Source of the DNA: Bradyrhizobium nitroreducens
GTDB lineage: Bacteria > Pseudomonadota > Alphaproteobacteria > Rhizobiales > Xanthobacteraceae
Assembly: GCF_002776695.1 (NCBI RefSeq)
Contig: NZ_LFJC01000003.1
Span: forward strand, 6,617,984-6,681,983
Direction of reading: 5' to 3'
Length of the DNA: 64,000 nucleotides
The notes under the pieces were generated by a model. It ran no database searches, was not told the DNA's origin, and was given only the letters and a program-made list of their open reading frames with translations. How positions within the stretch are numbered: the stretch's first letter is position 1; each line of letters starts with the position of its first letter. Below are positions 55,158-63,439 of the stretch, piece after piece. A program made the translations under genes and the position numbers.

Positions 55158-56495
55158 ATGCGGAAATCCCTGCTGTTCCCACTTGGCGCGCTCACCGGAG
55201 CGTGTCTGACCCTTCTGGTAGCCAGCCCGCACGGCGGTGTCTGGGCGGCACGGGCGGCGGCGGGCGCGGACGACGCCTATTCCCAGCTCAACCTGTTCGG
55301 CACGGTGTTCGAGCGCGTCAAGGCGAGCTATGTCGAGAAGCCCGACAATGCCAAGCTGATCGAAGGCGCCATCACCGGCATGGTGACCTCGCTCGATCCG
55401 CACTCGCGCTACATGAACGCCAAGGCCTGGACCGAGATGCAGGAGACCACCTCCGGCGAGTTCGGCGGCCTCGGCATCGAGGTCACGATGGAGGAGGGGC
55501 TCGTCAAGGTCGTCTCGCCGATCGACGATACGCCCGCCTCGAAGGCCGGCCTGATGTCCGGCGACCTCATCAGCAAGATCGACGGCGAGGCGGTGCAGGG
55601 CATGACGCTCGAGCAGGCCGTCAACAAGATGAAGGGCCCGGTCGATACCCAGACCAAGCTCACCATCGTGCGCAAGGGCGCCGATGCCCCGCTCGACGTC
55701 GCGATCAAGCGCGAGATCATTCACGTGCGTCCCGTGCGCTTCCACGTCGAGAACGGCGACATCGGCTATGTCCGCATCACCTCGTTCAACGAGCAGACCA
55801 CCGACGGCCTGAAGAAGGCGATCGCCTCGATCACCAAGGATGTCCCGCAGGAGAAGCTGGTCGGTTACGTGGTCGACCTGCGCAACAATCCGGGCGGATT
55901 GCTCGACCAGGCCGTGTCGGTGTCGAGCGCCTTCCTGCAGCGCGGCGAGGTGGTCTCGACCCGCGGCCGCAATCCGGAAGAGACCCAGCGCTTCACCGCC
56001 CATGGCGGCGATCTCACCAAGGGCAAGCCGCTGGTGGTGCTGGTCAATGGCGGCTCGGCCTCGGCCTCGGAAATCGTCGCCGGCGCGCTGCACGACCACA
56101 AGCGCGCCACCATCATCGGCACGCGCTCGTTCGGCAAGGGCTCGGTGCAGACCATCATTCCGCTCGGCGCCGGCAATGGCGCGCTGGCGCTGACCACGGC
56201 GCGCTACTACACGCCGTCGGGCCGTTCGATCCAGGCCCAGGGCATCGCCCCCGACATCGAGATCCTGCAGGACGTGCCGCCCGAGCTGAAGGGCCGGATG
56301 GACACCATGGCGGAGTCCCAGATGCGCGGGCATCTGTCGGCTGCCGACGGCACCGAGCAGACCGGATCGCAATCCTACGTTCCGCCGAAGGAAGAGGACG
56401 ACAAGGCCCTGCACGCGGCCTTTGACTTTCTGCACGGCGTCAGCGCCAACGCCGTTGCGTCCAAGCCCGCCTCGAAGACCGCGGTGCCGAACTAG
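55158..56495 (+). CDS. ctpA: carboxy-terminal processing protease, S41 family
   Basis: 445 residues. Signal sequence at the start (LLFPLGALTGACLTLLVA). A PDZ domain (about 95-180, FGGLGIEVTMEEGLVKVVSP) precedes the protease core. The Ser-Lys dyad is S302 (NGGSASASEI) and K327 (SFGKGSVQT), 25 residues apart as in Prc/CtpA. The C-terminal tail (YVPPKEEDDKALHAAFDFL) is the standard one. It trims C-termini of periplasmic or membrane proteins, and in relatives it also controls peptidoglycan enzymes. It has its own strong terminator. Confidence 0.95.
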   Translation: MRKSLLFPLGALTGACLTLLVASPHGGVWAARAAAGADDAYSQLNLFGTVFERVKASYVEKPDNAKLIEGAITGMVTSLDPHSRYMNAKAWTEMQETTSGEFGGLGIEVTMEEGLVKVVSPIDDTPASKAGLMSGDLISKIDGEAVQGMTLEQAVNKMKGPVDTQTKLTIVRKGADAPLDVAIKREIIHVRPVRFHVENGDIGYVRITSFNEQTTDGLKKAIASITKDVPQEKLVGYVVDLRNNPGGLLDQAVSVSSAFLQRGEVVSTRGRNPEETQRFTAHGGDLTKGKPLVVLVNGGSASASEIVAGALHDHKRATIIGTRSFGKGSVQTIIPLGAGNGALALTTARYYTPSGRSIQAQGIAPDIEILQDVPPELKGRMDTMAESQMRGHLSAADGTEQTGSQSYVPPKEEDDKALHAAFDFLHGVSANAVASKPASKTAVPN

Positions 56496-56520
56496 GTCTT
56501 ACGACCTCCAGACATCGATC

Positions 56521-56558
56521 GCCCGGAAGCGGATGGCCGCTTCCGGGCGATTTTGTTT
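56521..56558 (+). terminator. Rho-independent terminator of ctpA
   Basis: Perfect 12-bp stem (GCCCGGAAGCGG with CCGCTTCCGGGC) with an ATGG loop, followed by GATTTTGTTTT, 25 bases after the ctpA stop. Confidence 0.9.
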
Positions 56559-56594
56559 TGGGCGCTCGCGAGCGGCGGAATCACTGCGCGATCG

Positions 56595-56849
56595 TCATTG
56601 CTGCTTCTTCGGACCCGTGTGATGCGGGACGTCGGTCTTCGGTCCGCCGCTGTAATGATGGCTGCCGCCAGATCCGCTGGTCGTCCCGCCGTCACTTTCT
56701 TTCTTGCCCATATGGTGAGGGACCTCGGTCTTCGGTCCGCCCGAATAGTGATGGCCGTTCTTCTCATCGGTCGTGTTCGTCTGCGCCATGGCGGGCAACG
56801 CAACGAACGACATGATCGTTGCGGCGACGATCAGCTTGCGGTGGCTCAT
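56595..56849 (-). CDS. secreted small protein with two His/Gly-rich SGGPKT repeats
   Basis: 84 residues from ATG 56849, with AGGAG ten bases upstream. Signal peptide ending near LPAMA (KLIVAATIMSFVALPAMA). The mature part contains the same 15-residue block twice: HHYSGGPKTEVPHHM and HHYSGGPKTDVPHHT, separated by a Gly/Ser-rich linker. Pairs of histidines in each block suggest metal binding. I do not recognise a named family. It is convergent with ctpA, 36 bases after that terminator. Confidence 0.72.
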   Translation of the reverse strand: MSHRKLIVAATIMSFVALPAMAQTNTTDEKNGHHYSGGPKTEVPHHMGKKESDGGTTSGSGGSHHYSGGPKTDVPHHTGPKKQQ

Positions 56850-57228
56850 TCTGGTTTCTCCTGTTGATCTCGTCGAGTTGGTGTCAATCAAGTCCCGGTG
56901 GCTCGATCGAGCAGCAACCAAACCTGGAGATTGATTGTGTAGGTTGAGCAAGATCAAATGTCGACGCGCGCACTCGCGTGCGTCGTTGCGCGGATCGTCG
57001 TGTTGCCGCAGGCGACGAGAAACGTCGATCTTCTTACAGAGAAAAATTCTCGCCGCTGCTGGAAATCGCAGGTCGCGCGCAAGGGCCTCGATCATGCCGA
57101 GAGACGTCGGGACGACGGGCGCCTCGATTCATTACGCGATCTGACCACAAAAAGATTTGGCTGGCGCGTCGATCGAATTTGATGTCCGTCAAACCAGCAT
57201 CAATGACGCAACCTAGCGTGCCGCGCGA
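56850..57228. other. intergenic region without a supported gene
   Basis: 379 bases between two divergent genes. It must contain both promoters. No recognisable gene, repeat or RNA was seen. Confidence 0.6.
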
Positions 57229-58512
57229 ATGAGCGGCGACACGGCGGCGATCCGACGAAAGTTGACCGCAGAGATGGAGAACGCACCGTTGACCGACGAG
57301 ACCATTCACGCCCCCGGTCGGTCCCTGCAAGTTGCGTTTCTCTTGCACCGCCGACTGTGGGAGACGATCACGATCAGGTCGGTGCTGGTCAAGCCACGGC
57401 GCGACGTGCGCCTGGACCTGTTTCGCGGTCTGGCGAACTGGCTGATCTTTCTCGGACACATTCCGGATTCTGCGCTCGCCTGGTTCACGACGCGGAACTA
57501 CGGCTTCAGCGATGGCGCCGATCTGTTCGTGCTGATCTCCGGATACACCGCGACGTTCGTCTTCGGCTCGATGATGATGGAGCGTGGCTTCGTCATCGGC
57601 GCAACCCGGCTGCTGCGGCGGGTGTGGCAGCTCTATGTCGCTCACCTGCTGCTGTTCCTGGTCTATCTCACGGCCGTGCACTACATCGCGCACAGCTTTG
57701 ACGATCTGCATCTGATGGATCAGTTCAACGTCGCGCCGCTCATGAACTTTCCCGTCGAGACGCTCTCGCAGGGCCTGATACTCACGTTCAAGCCGCTCAA
57801 TCTCGACGTTCTGCCGCTCTACATCGTGCTGATGGCCGCGTTTCCCGTCGTGCTCTGGTTCATGCTGCGATGGCGCAATGCAGTGATGATCGGCTCGCTC
57901 GGTCTCTATCTGGCCGCCCGGCATTACGAATTGAATCTGCCGTCCTATCCGGCTGGAGTCTGGTATTTCAATCCGTTCGCCTGGCAACTGCTCTTCGTAT
58001 TCGGCGCCTGGCTCGCCTTGGGCGGGGCGACGGCAAGCCGCTGGCTGCTGTCGTCCCGCACGTTACTCGTCCTGAGCTGCGGTGTCTTGCTCTTCGCGCT
58101 GGCGATGACGCTGGCTGAACGAATTCCGGGATTGCGGGGCTACATTCCTGATGGTCTCGCCGCTATCTTCATTCCGAACGACAAGACCAATCTGGGTCCT
58201 TATCGCGTCATCCATCTGGCGAGCCTGGTGTTCATCGTCGTCTCGCTCATTCCGAGCGACTGGCCCGGTCTGAGGTCACCGGTGCTCCAACCCTTGATCA
58301 GATGCGGCCAGCAGTCGCTGTCCGTGTTCTGTGTCGGCCTCTTTCTGTCGTTCGTCGCGCATTTCGTGCTCGAGTCCGGATCCGAGGGGTTGTGGGCCCA
58401 GCTGCTGGTCGGCGCCGCCGGTCTGTGGATCATGACGATCGTCGCCTACTACCGAACATGGTCGAAGGGCGTCGACAGGAGCCGTTCGGCCGGCGAGGAG
58501 GCGGGCGGATGA
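57229..58512 (+). CDS. opgC: OpgC-domain membrane protein
   Basis: 427 residues; ATG 57274 is an alternative start. OpgC-family acyltransferase-3-like protein with about ten membrane helices after a cytoplasmic N-terminus. Signature segments: RLDLFRGLANWLIFLGHIP, YGFSDGADLFVLISGYTATFVFG, and FNPFAWQLLFVFGAWLAL. OpgC proteins add succinyl groups to periplasmic glucans. Its stop overlaps the DUF1622 start by four bases, so the two are coupled. Confidence 0.9.
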   Translation: MSGDTAAIRRKLTAEMENAPLTDETIHAPGRSLQVAFLLHRRLWETITIRSVLVKPRRDVRLDLFRGLANWLIFLGHIPDSALAWFTTRNYGFSDGADLFVLISGYTATFVFGSMMMERGFVIGATRLLRRVWQLYVAHLLLFLVYLTAVHYIAHSFDDLHLMDQFNVAPLMNFPVETLSQGLILTFKPLNLDVLPLYIVLMAAFPVVLWFMLRWRNAVMIGSLGLYLAARHYELNLPSYPAGVWYFNPFAWQLLFVFGAWLALGGATASRWLLSSRTLLVLSCGVLLFALAMTLAERIPGLRGYIPDGLAAIFIPNDKTNLGPYRVIHLASLVFIVVSLIPSDWPGLRSPVLQPLIRCGQQSLSVFCVGLFLSFVAHFVLESGSEGLWAQLLVGAAGLWIMTIVAYYRTWSKGVDRSRSAGEEAGG

Positions 58513-58937
58513 TAACGTCCGAGCTGATCTTCGCCGAAGAGATACAGGGCGTCATTCTGCATGGTCTGCACTGGGCCGCATCGACCATCGAGCTGCTCGG
58601 CGTGGTGGTCATCGTCTGTGGCGTGCTGGCCGCGACGGTCTGGTCGTTGAATGAGATGCGGCACGGCGCGCCCGCCGACGCATTTCGTTCCTATCGCGCC
58701 AATCTTGGTCGCGGCATCCTGCTTGGCCTCGAATTCCTGATCGCCGCCGACATCATCGGCATGGTCGCGATAGTGCCGTCGTTCGACCGGCTTGGCATCC
58801 TGGCACTGATCATCGTGATCCGCACCTTTCTGAGCTTCTCGCTCCAGATTGAAATCGAGGGGCGATGGCCGTGGCGAAGGCATGACAGCGAGGTACGGGA
58901 TGCGGGACGCGGCAGCCTTCGACGCATCTGCGCGTAA
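58509..58937 (+). CDS. DUF1622 inner-membrane protein
   Basis: 142 residues from ATG 58509 in a four-base ATGA overlap with opgC. Helices at about 22-45 (ASTIELLGVVVIVCGVLAATV), 68-90 and 95-113 match DUF1622 (the FRSYRANLGRGILLGLEFLIA core, about 79-99). Function unknown; OpgC-coupled copies are common in Rhizobiales. It is 106 bases before the Spy-like gene. Confidence 0.88.
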   Translation: MITSELIFAEEIQGVILHGLHWAASTIELLGVVVIVCGVLAATVWSLNEMRHGAPADAFRSYRANLGRGILLGLEFLIAADIIGMVAIVPSFDRLGILALIIVIRTFLSFSLQIEIEGRWPWRRHDSEVRDAGRGSLRRICA

Positions 58938-59043
58938 GAGTTGGCGGCGCTTCGCGTCTATATGACCTGACCCGCACATTGCTGCCGTCATCGTCGACCT
59001 CGATGAGCAGACAACTATCCAAATCAACCTCCGGAGAATGACC

Positions 59044-59751
59044 ATGAATCGTCCGAAAAATCTCGTCGTGAGCGCAGCCGCCTTTGCCGTCCTCGCCCTG
59101 GGGCCGGTTGGGCTGTCGCCCTCAATCGCCGCCGGTCCTACCCGGACCGCGATGATGGATGACGACAAGATGTCGAAGATGCCGGCGCCGTCGGATTCCA
59201 GCGACAAGATGAATATGGGCCGGCCAACGGGTCAGCCGCAGAACATGAGCGGCGGTCGGATGAACGACGACAAGATGAAGATGCAGCCGCAGGACCAGAT
59301 GCGGGACTGCCAGGGCCGCGGCTGCCAGGACAATTCCGGCATGATGCAGATGATGCAAATGATGGAGAAGATGATGCGCGGCCAGATGGGGTCGTCTGGC
59401 GGCAGCAGTGCGATGAGCGGCCCGGCGGACGTGACCGAGCGGCTCGAAGGGCGGATCGCATTTCTGAAGGCGGAGTTGCAGATCAGCGACAAGCAGGCTG
59501 CCGATTGGAATGACGTGGCTGATGCCCTGCGGTCGAGCCGACAGCACCTGCTGGATGCGCGCAAGATGCTCGCAATGGACGACAAGCTTGGAAGCGCCGA
59601 CCGCCTGGAGCATTACGAGCGGCACCTGTCCGAGCGCCTGGAGGCCCTCAAGGCGGCTCGCGCGGCCTTCACGAGGCTCTATGCGTCGTTGAACGAGAGC
59701 CAGAAGCAGACCGCGGACACGATCCTGATGCCTCTGATTGCGTCGTTCTGA
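59044..59751 (+). CDS. Met-rich Spy/CpxP-like periplasmic protein
   Basis: 235 residues from ATG 59044; an ATG six bases upstream is only one base from the GGAG site and is unlikely to be used. Signal peptide to about residue 30. Residues 37-125 carry about twenty methionines, with the dense block MMQMMQMMEKMMRGQM (101-116) and a C-x4-C pair at 89/94. Residues 128-235 are helical with two LTxxQ-like turns (LQISDKQAADW, LNESQKQTAD), the Spy/CpxP fold. Met-rich tracts of this kind bind Cu(I) or Ag(I). It is 23 bases before the reductase fusion. Confidence 0.82.
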   Translation: MNRPKNLVVSAAAFAVLALGPVGLSPSIAAGPTRTAMMDDDKMSKMPAPSDSSDKMNMGRPTGQPQNMSGGRMNDDKMKMQPQDQMRDCQGRGCQDNSGMMQMMQMMEKMMRGQMGSSGGSSAMSGPADVTERLEGRIAFLKAELQISDKQAADWNDVADALRSSRQHLLDARKMLAMDDKLGSADRLEHYERHLSERLEALKAARAAFTRLYASLNESQKQTADTILMPLIASF

Positions 59752-59774
59752 GCGCTGACGTCGAGAGCGGGATC

Positions 59775-61721
59775 ATGTTCGGTCTGTCCCCTCGTTGTCG
59801 AGCCGGCCTGTCTGCGCTCGTCGTCCTGACGGGCCAGCTTGCGGCAAATGCCGTGCCTGCATCGGACTTCGGCCTCGGCCGCGCGCATCCGACAGGGCAG
59901 GTCGCTCAGGGGTGGGAGCTGGCGCAGGCAGAGGACGACCACGCCGCACATCATCCCGCAGCGTCCGGCTCCTCAGGCGGTGCGGCCGGCGCGCCGCCCG
60001 GCGGCGCCACGCCGGGGATGATGGGCGGAATGGACGGCATGATGGGCCGGCCGCGCAAGGAGTTTTACCCGGCATTGATGGAGATGCCGTCGCTGTCTGC
60101 CGAACAGCGGAGCAGCCTGGAGGCCCAGGCGCGCGAGCGGATCAGCACGGAGGCCGATCGGTTGGCGGCCGCCGAAATGGACCTGCGGCACGCAATCGCC
60201 GGAGGCGATGTTGTCGCCGCGGATCGGGCGTCGCGGCGGCTTCGCGAATCCCTGAACGCGGTTCAGAGCGGCGTGGTCGCGCTGCATTCGCTGCACGAGG
60301 GCAAGCCGCCGCAGCAGATCGCGCAGGCCTGGTTCAAATCGCAGATGAACCTGCTGCCGCAGCGAGGCGCCATGGATGGCGATGACGGCGCACCGGGAAT
60401 CTCCTGGTTTCACGTTACGACCATGGCATTGCTGGTGCTGTTCTCGCTTGCGATGCTTGCCGTCTACATCGCGCGCATGCGCCGGGCGAATGCGCTGGTC
60501 GACCGGCTGACACGCGCGGTCGCTCCGGCTGCTGCCGCGCCCCTCGTGTCCACGCCGGCCGCCAACGTGTCGGACGCCAAGCCCGAGGCGTCAGTGCCCC
60601 GGGAGACGGATCGCCAGCCGCAACGGGGCGGAGCGAGCCGCTCCTGGAAGGGCAGGCTGAGGATCTGCGCGATCTATCGAGAGACGCCGAACGTGAAGAC
60701 CTTCCGTCTGCAAGCGCCAGACGGCGGCGCGATTCCGTTTGCGTTCCTGCCGGGACAGTTCCTGACCTATGCCATCGAGATCGATGGAAAGGTCGTCAGA
60801 CGTTCCTACACGATCGCATCGTCCGCCGCCCAGACCGCCTATGTCGAGACCACGATCAAGCGTGAAGACGACGGCCTTCTGTCCGACTACATGCATGGCC
60901 ATCTGAAGGAGGGCGACCTCATCGAGGTTACGGGTCCCTCCGGTGCCTTCACATTCACCGGCGTGGAGGCCGACAGCGTCGTCCTGATCGGTGGCGGGGT
61001 GGGCATCACGCCGCTGATGGCGGCGATCCGGTACCTCTCGGATATTGCATGGCCGGGCCAGATCTACCTCGTCTATGGCGCGCAGACGACCGAGCAATTC
61101 ATCTTCCGGGACGAGCTGGAATATCTCCAGCGCAGGATGAACAATCTGCATGTCGCGGCCACGATGGTGCGCGCTGCAGGCACGTCCTGGATGGGAAGCG
61201 AGGGGCAGATCACGGCCGAGTTCCTGACCCGGGCCGTGCCGGATCTTGTGAAACGACGCGTTCATCTGTGCGGTCCGCCCGGAATGATGGAGGCGCTCCG
61301 GAAGACGCTGGTCGGCCTCGGCGTGCCGCGCGAGCAGATCAAGACGGAAGCCTTCGGACCGGCACGCGGCGCCGTTCCGCCTCCCGGCAAGGTCGCGGCA
61401 GAAGCGCAAATGCCGGCAACTGAGTCGGGCAATCCAGCGGCTGCAACAGTCGGTCCTGCAACGGCCACCATTCGCTTTGCGACCTCCGACAAGGTTGTGG
61501 CGCTGCCCCCGGACAAGAGCGTCCTGGAGGTGGCCGAGAGCGCGGGCGTTTCGATCGACTATTCCTGTCGGGTCGGGGTCTGCGGCGTCTGCAAGACGCA
61601 TCTGTTGCAAGGAAACGTCACGATGGAAGTCCAGGACGCCCTGACCGCAGACGACAAGACGAACGGTCTGATCCTAGCCTGCCAGGCGAGATCGGTCGGA
61701 GATCTGGTCGTCGAGGCCTGA
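59775..61721 (+). CDS. membrane-anchored FAD/NAD(P)/[2Fe-2S] reductase with Met-rich periplasmic Spy-like domain
   Basis: 648 residues with an unusual order. A signal-like N-terminus (ALVVLTGQLAANAVPA) leads to a His/Met-rich stretch (DDHAAHH, GMMGGMDGMMG; 54-91) and a helical domain (95-195, PSLSAEQRSSLEAQARERI). One membrane helix follows (214-233), with positive charges after it. The cytoplasmic half holds an FAD domain (RRSYTIAS, R343-Y345), an NAD(P) domain (GGGVGITPLMA, 406-416; CGPPGMM, 499-505) and a plant-type [2Fe-2S] ferredoxin domain with C598, C603, C606 and C636. It can move electrons from NAD(P)H toward the membrane, most simply to the b-type protein encoded two bases downstream. 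Confidence 0.85.
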   Translation: MFGLSPRCRAGLSALVVLTGQLAANAVPASDFGLGRAHPTGQVAQGWELAQAEDDHAAHHPAASGSSGGAAGAPPGGATPGMMGGMDGMMGRPRKEFYPALMEMPSLSAEQRSSLEAQARERISTEADRLAAAEMDLRHAIAGGDVVAADRASRRLRESLNAVQSGVVALHSLHEGKPPQQIAQAWFKSQMNLLPQRGAMDGDDGAPGISWFHVTTMALLVLFSLAMLAVYIARMRRANALVDRLTRAVAPAAAAPLVSTPAANVSDAKPEASVPRETDRQPQRGGASRSWKGRLRICAIYRETPNVKTFRLQAPDGGAIPFAFLPGQFLTYAIEIDGKVVRRSYTIASSAAQTAYVETTIKREDDGLLSDYMHGHLKEGDLIEVTGPSGAFTFTGVEADSVVLIGGGVGITPLMAAIRYLSDIAWPGQIYLVYGAQTTEQFIFRDELEYLQRRMNNLHVAATMVRAAGTSWMGSEGQITAEFLTRAVPDLVKRRVHLCGPPGMMEALRKTLVGLGVPREQIKTEAFGPARGAVPPPGKVAAEAQMPATESGNPAAATVGPATATIRFATSDKVVALPPDKSVLEVAESAGVSIDYSCRVGVCGVCKTHLLQGNVTMEVQDALTADDKTNGLILACQARSVGDLVVEA

Positions 61722-61722
61722 C

Positions 61723-62430
61723 ATGATGGACGGCAGAGAGCGTCTGATCGTCGATGTCATCCTGGCGGCCCTGTTGCTGTTGGTGCCGGCTTTCCTGCTG
61801 CACTCCGACAGCCGGTTCGCGGGAAGCCTGGCGGGCTTTGTCCTCGGGGCCGGTGCGGCCGTGCTGATGCTTCTTCTTCTCGTGTATCCGATGACGAAAT
61901 ACAGCGTGGGTCTGAAGATCCTGGTCACGCGATGCGTGTCGATGCCGACTCTCCTCGCGTTTCACGCCTATGCCGGAATCGCCGCGGCATTCGTCGCGCT
62001 TCTGCATACCGGTCACAAGTTTCAAAGCCCGCTTGGGATCGCCCTGGTGACCAGCATGCTGGTCGTTGTCGTCACTGGATTTGTCGGGCGCTACTACCTG
62101 CCGCAGACCGCGATGGAGCTGCGCCAGCAGCAGTCGCATCTGGCGACCTTGAGATCGGCCTACGAGCACATGGCGTCGGCGATGTCGTCGCCCGATCGGG
62201 TGGTGCGCGACGGGGCCGCGGTGCCCGCATCGGCGCCGCCGAACGTGCCCGTGCTGCAACTCGTCGATGGCATTTCCGATCTCGAATCGGCGATCGGATC
62301 GAGCGAAGCAATCAAGAAGATCTTCCTGCAGTGGATCGGGCTGCATGTCGTGGCGGCGATCGTCATGTATGCGCTGCTCGCGGTGCATGTGGTGGCCGAG
62401 GTCTATTACGGGCTGCGGTGGCTGGCGTGA
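61723..62430 (+). CDS. predicted di-heme b-type membrane cytochrome
   Basis: 235 residues starting two bases after the reductase stop. Five membrane helices (about 8-26, 33-55, 75-97, 104-125, 203-228). Two of them carry histidines 14 apart: H81 and H95 on the third, H208 and H222 on the fifth. The H-x13-H pair on two facing helices is the pattern of two stacked b hemes in ferric reductases and cytochrome b. H98 is an extra histidine. A long soluble loop (about 130-200) separates these helices. No family name is recognised. It fits as the link between the cytoplasmic reductase and the periplasmic cytochrome. Confidence 0.75.
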   Translation: MMDGRERLIVDVILAALLLLVPAFLLHSDSRFAGSLAGFVLGAGAAVLMLLLLVYPMTKYSVGLKILVTRCVSMPTLLAFHAYAGIAAAFVALLHTGHKFQSPLGIALVTSMLVVVVTGFVGRYYLPQTAMELRQQQSHLATLRSAYEHMASAMSSPDRVVRDGAAVPASAPPNVPVLQLVDGISDLESAIGSSEAIKKIFLQWIGLHVVAAIVMYALLAVHVVAEVYYGLRWLA

Positions 62431-63206
62431 CGATCAGGGGCGTGCTCTACGCCGTAGTCGCGACATTGGCCGTCGCAAGCGCGGCCGTCGTATCGATCGC
62501 TCTCTATCAGGGCAGCGCCGAGCTGGTCCCGGGCTGGACGAGATTCGTGACGCCCGGGCCGCTCTCCGGGAAGCATGCATTTCTGTCCGACAGATGCGAG
62601 AGCTGCCATACGCCGGTCAGGGGTGTCGATCCGGTGGCCTGTATCTCCTGTCACGCGCCTTCCGCCGCGGATCTCGCCAAGCAGTCGACGGCATTTCACG
62701 CCGCGGCGGGCAGTCAATGTTCCGGCTGCCATCTCGAGCACATCGGCGAACTGCGACCGATCAGGATGGATCACGCCTCACTGCTGCAGGTCGCTCGGCC
62801 TTCCCCCGGCGGGGCATTGTTCGACCGGGCCGATTCCCATCAATTGACGGCGGACCTGAAGACATTTCTGGGCCTGCCAAAGTCCGACCGGCGGGAAAGG
62901 GCGGAGCTCGATTGCGCCAGCTGCCACAGCAACCGGGAGCCGCACCGCGAATTGTTCGGACGGGACTGCGCGGATTGTCATGGGCTCGCGTCCTGGAAAA
63001 TCGCCGGTTTCCTGCCCCCTTCGCCGACGTCGAAGGACTGCGCCCAATGCCATCAGGCGCCGCCGAGCCACTATATGGGACACTTCGTCATGATGGATCG
63101 GATGATCGCGGGGCAGGAGCACGCATCGGTCGATCAATGCTTTCTGTGTCACAGAACCGACTCGTTCAACGACATCAAAGGCGTCGGCTGGATGAAGCAT
63201 CATTGA
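62427..63206 (+). CDS. heptaheme c-type cytochrome, membrane-anchored
   Basis: 259 residues from GTG 62427 in a four-base GTGA overlap with the di-heme gene. The N-terminal helix (5-27) is an uncleaved anchor or signal. Seven C-x-x-C-H motifs begin at C57, C72, C98, C163, C181, C205 and C238, spread along the whole chain. Additional histidines (H50, H105, H116, H173) could be distal ligands. The spacing resembles cytochrome c3/c7-like multiheme domains. It should sit in the periplasm and receive electrons from the membrane b protein. Confidence 0.9.
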   Translation: MTIRGVLYAVVATLAVASAAVVSIALYQGSAELVPGWTRFVTPGPLSGKHAFLSDRCESCHTPVRGVDPVACISCHAPSAADLAKQSTAFHAAAGSQCSGCHLEHIGELRPIRMDHASLLQVARPSPGGALFDRADSHQLTADLKTFLGLPKSDRRERAELDCASCHSNREPHRELFGRDCADCHGLASWKIAGFLPPSPTSKDCAQCHQAPPSHYMGHFVMMDRMIAGQEHASVDQCFLCHRTDSFNDIKGVGWMKHH

Positions 63207-63439
63207 CCGGCGCGAGTGTGCGACGGAGATGGGTGCTTCACATTACAGAATCCAGTGAAAAAAATATGAGGCTCATTTCGCGCTGAATCGCACGGCACAA
63301 TGGGCGCCGAGCCTTGAAATTCCGCGGAGTGCACGACGCTCATCGTCGCTCTTGCGTTGACGATGCCGCCTGTGTCGTTTTCTGTTGGCCGTCCTTGCAA
63401 CCAGAGCTATACGTTCCGGGTCAAGGGAACGGTGCTCAG

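Noticed and set aside
57034..57987. 317-residue antisense frame over opgC
   Set aside because: Low-complexity Gln/Arg/His composition, inside a clear membrane protein gene.
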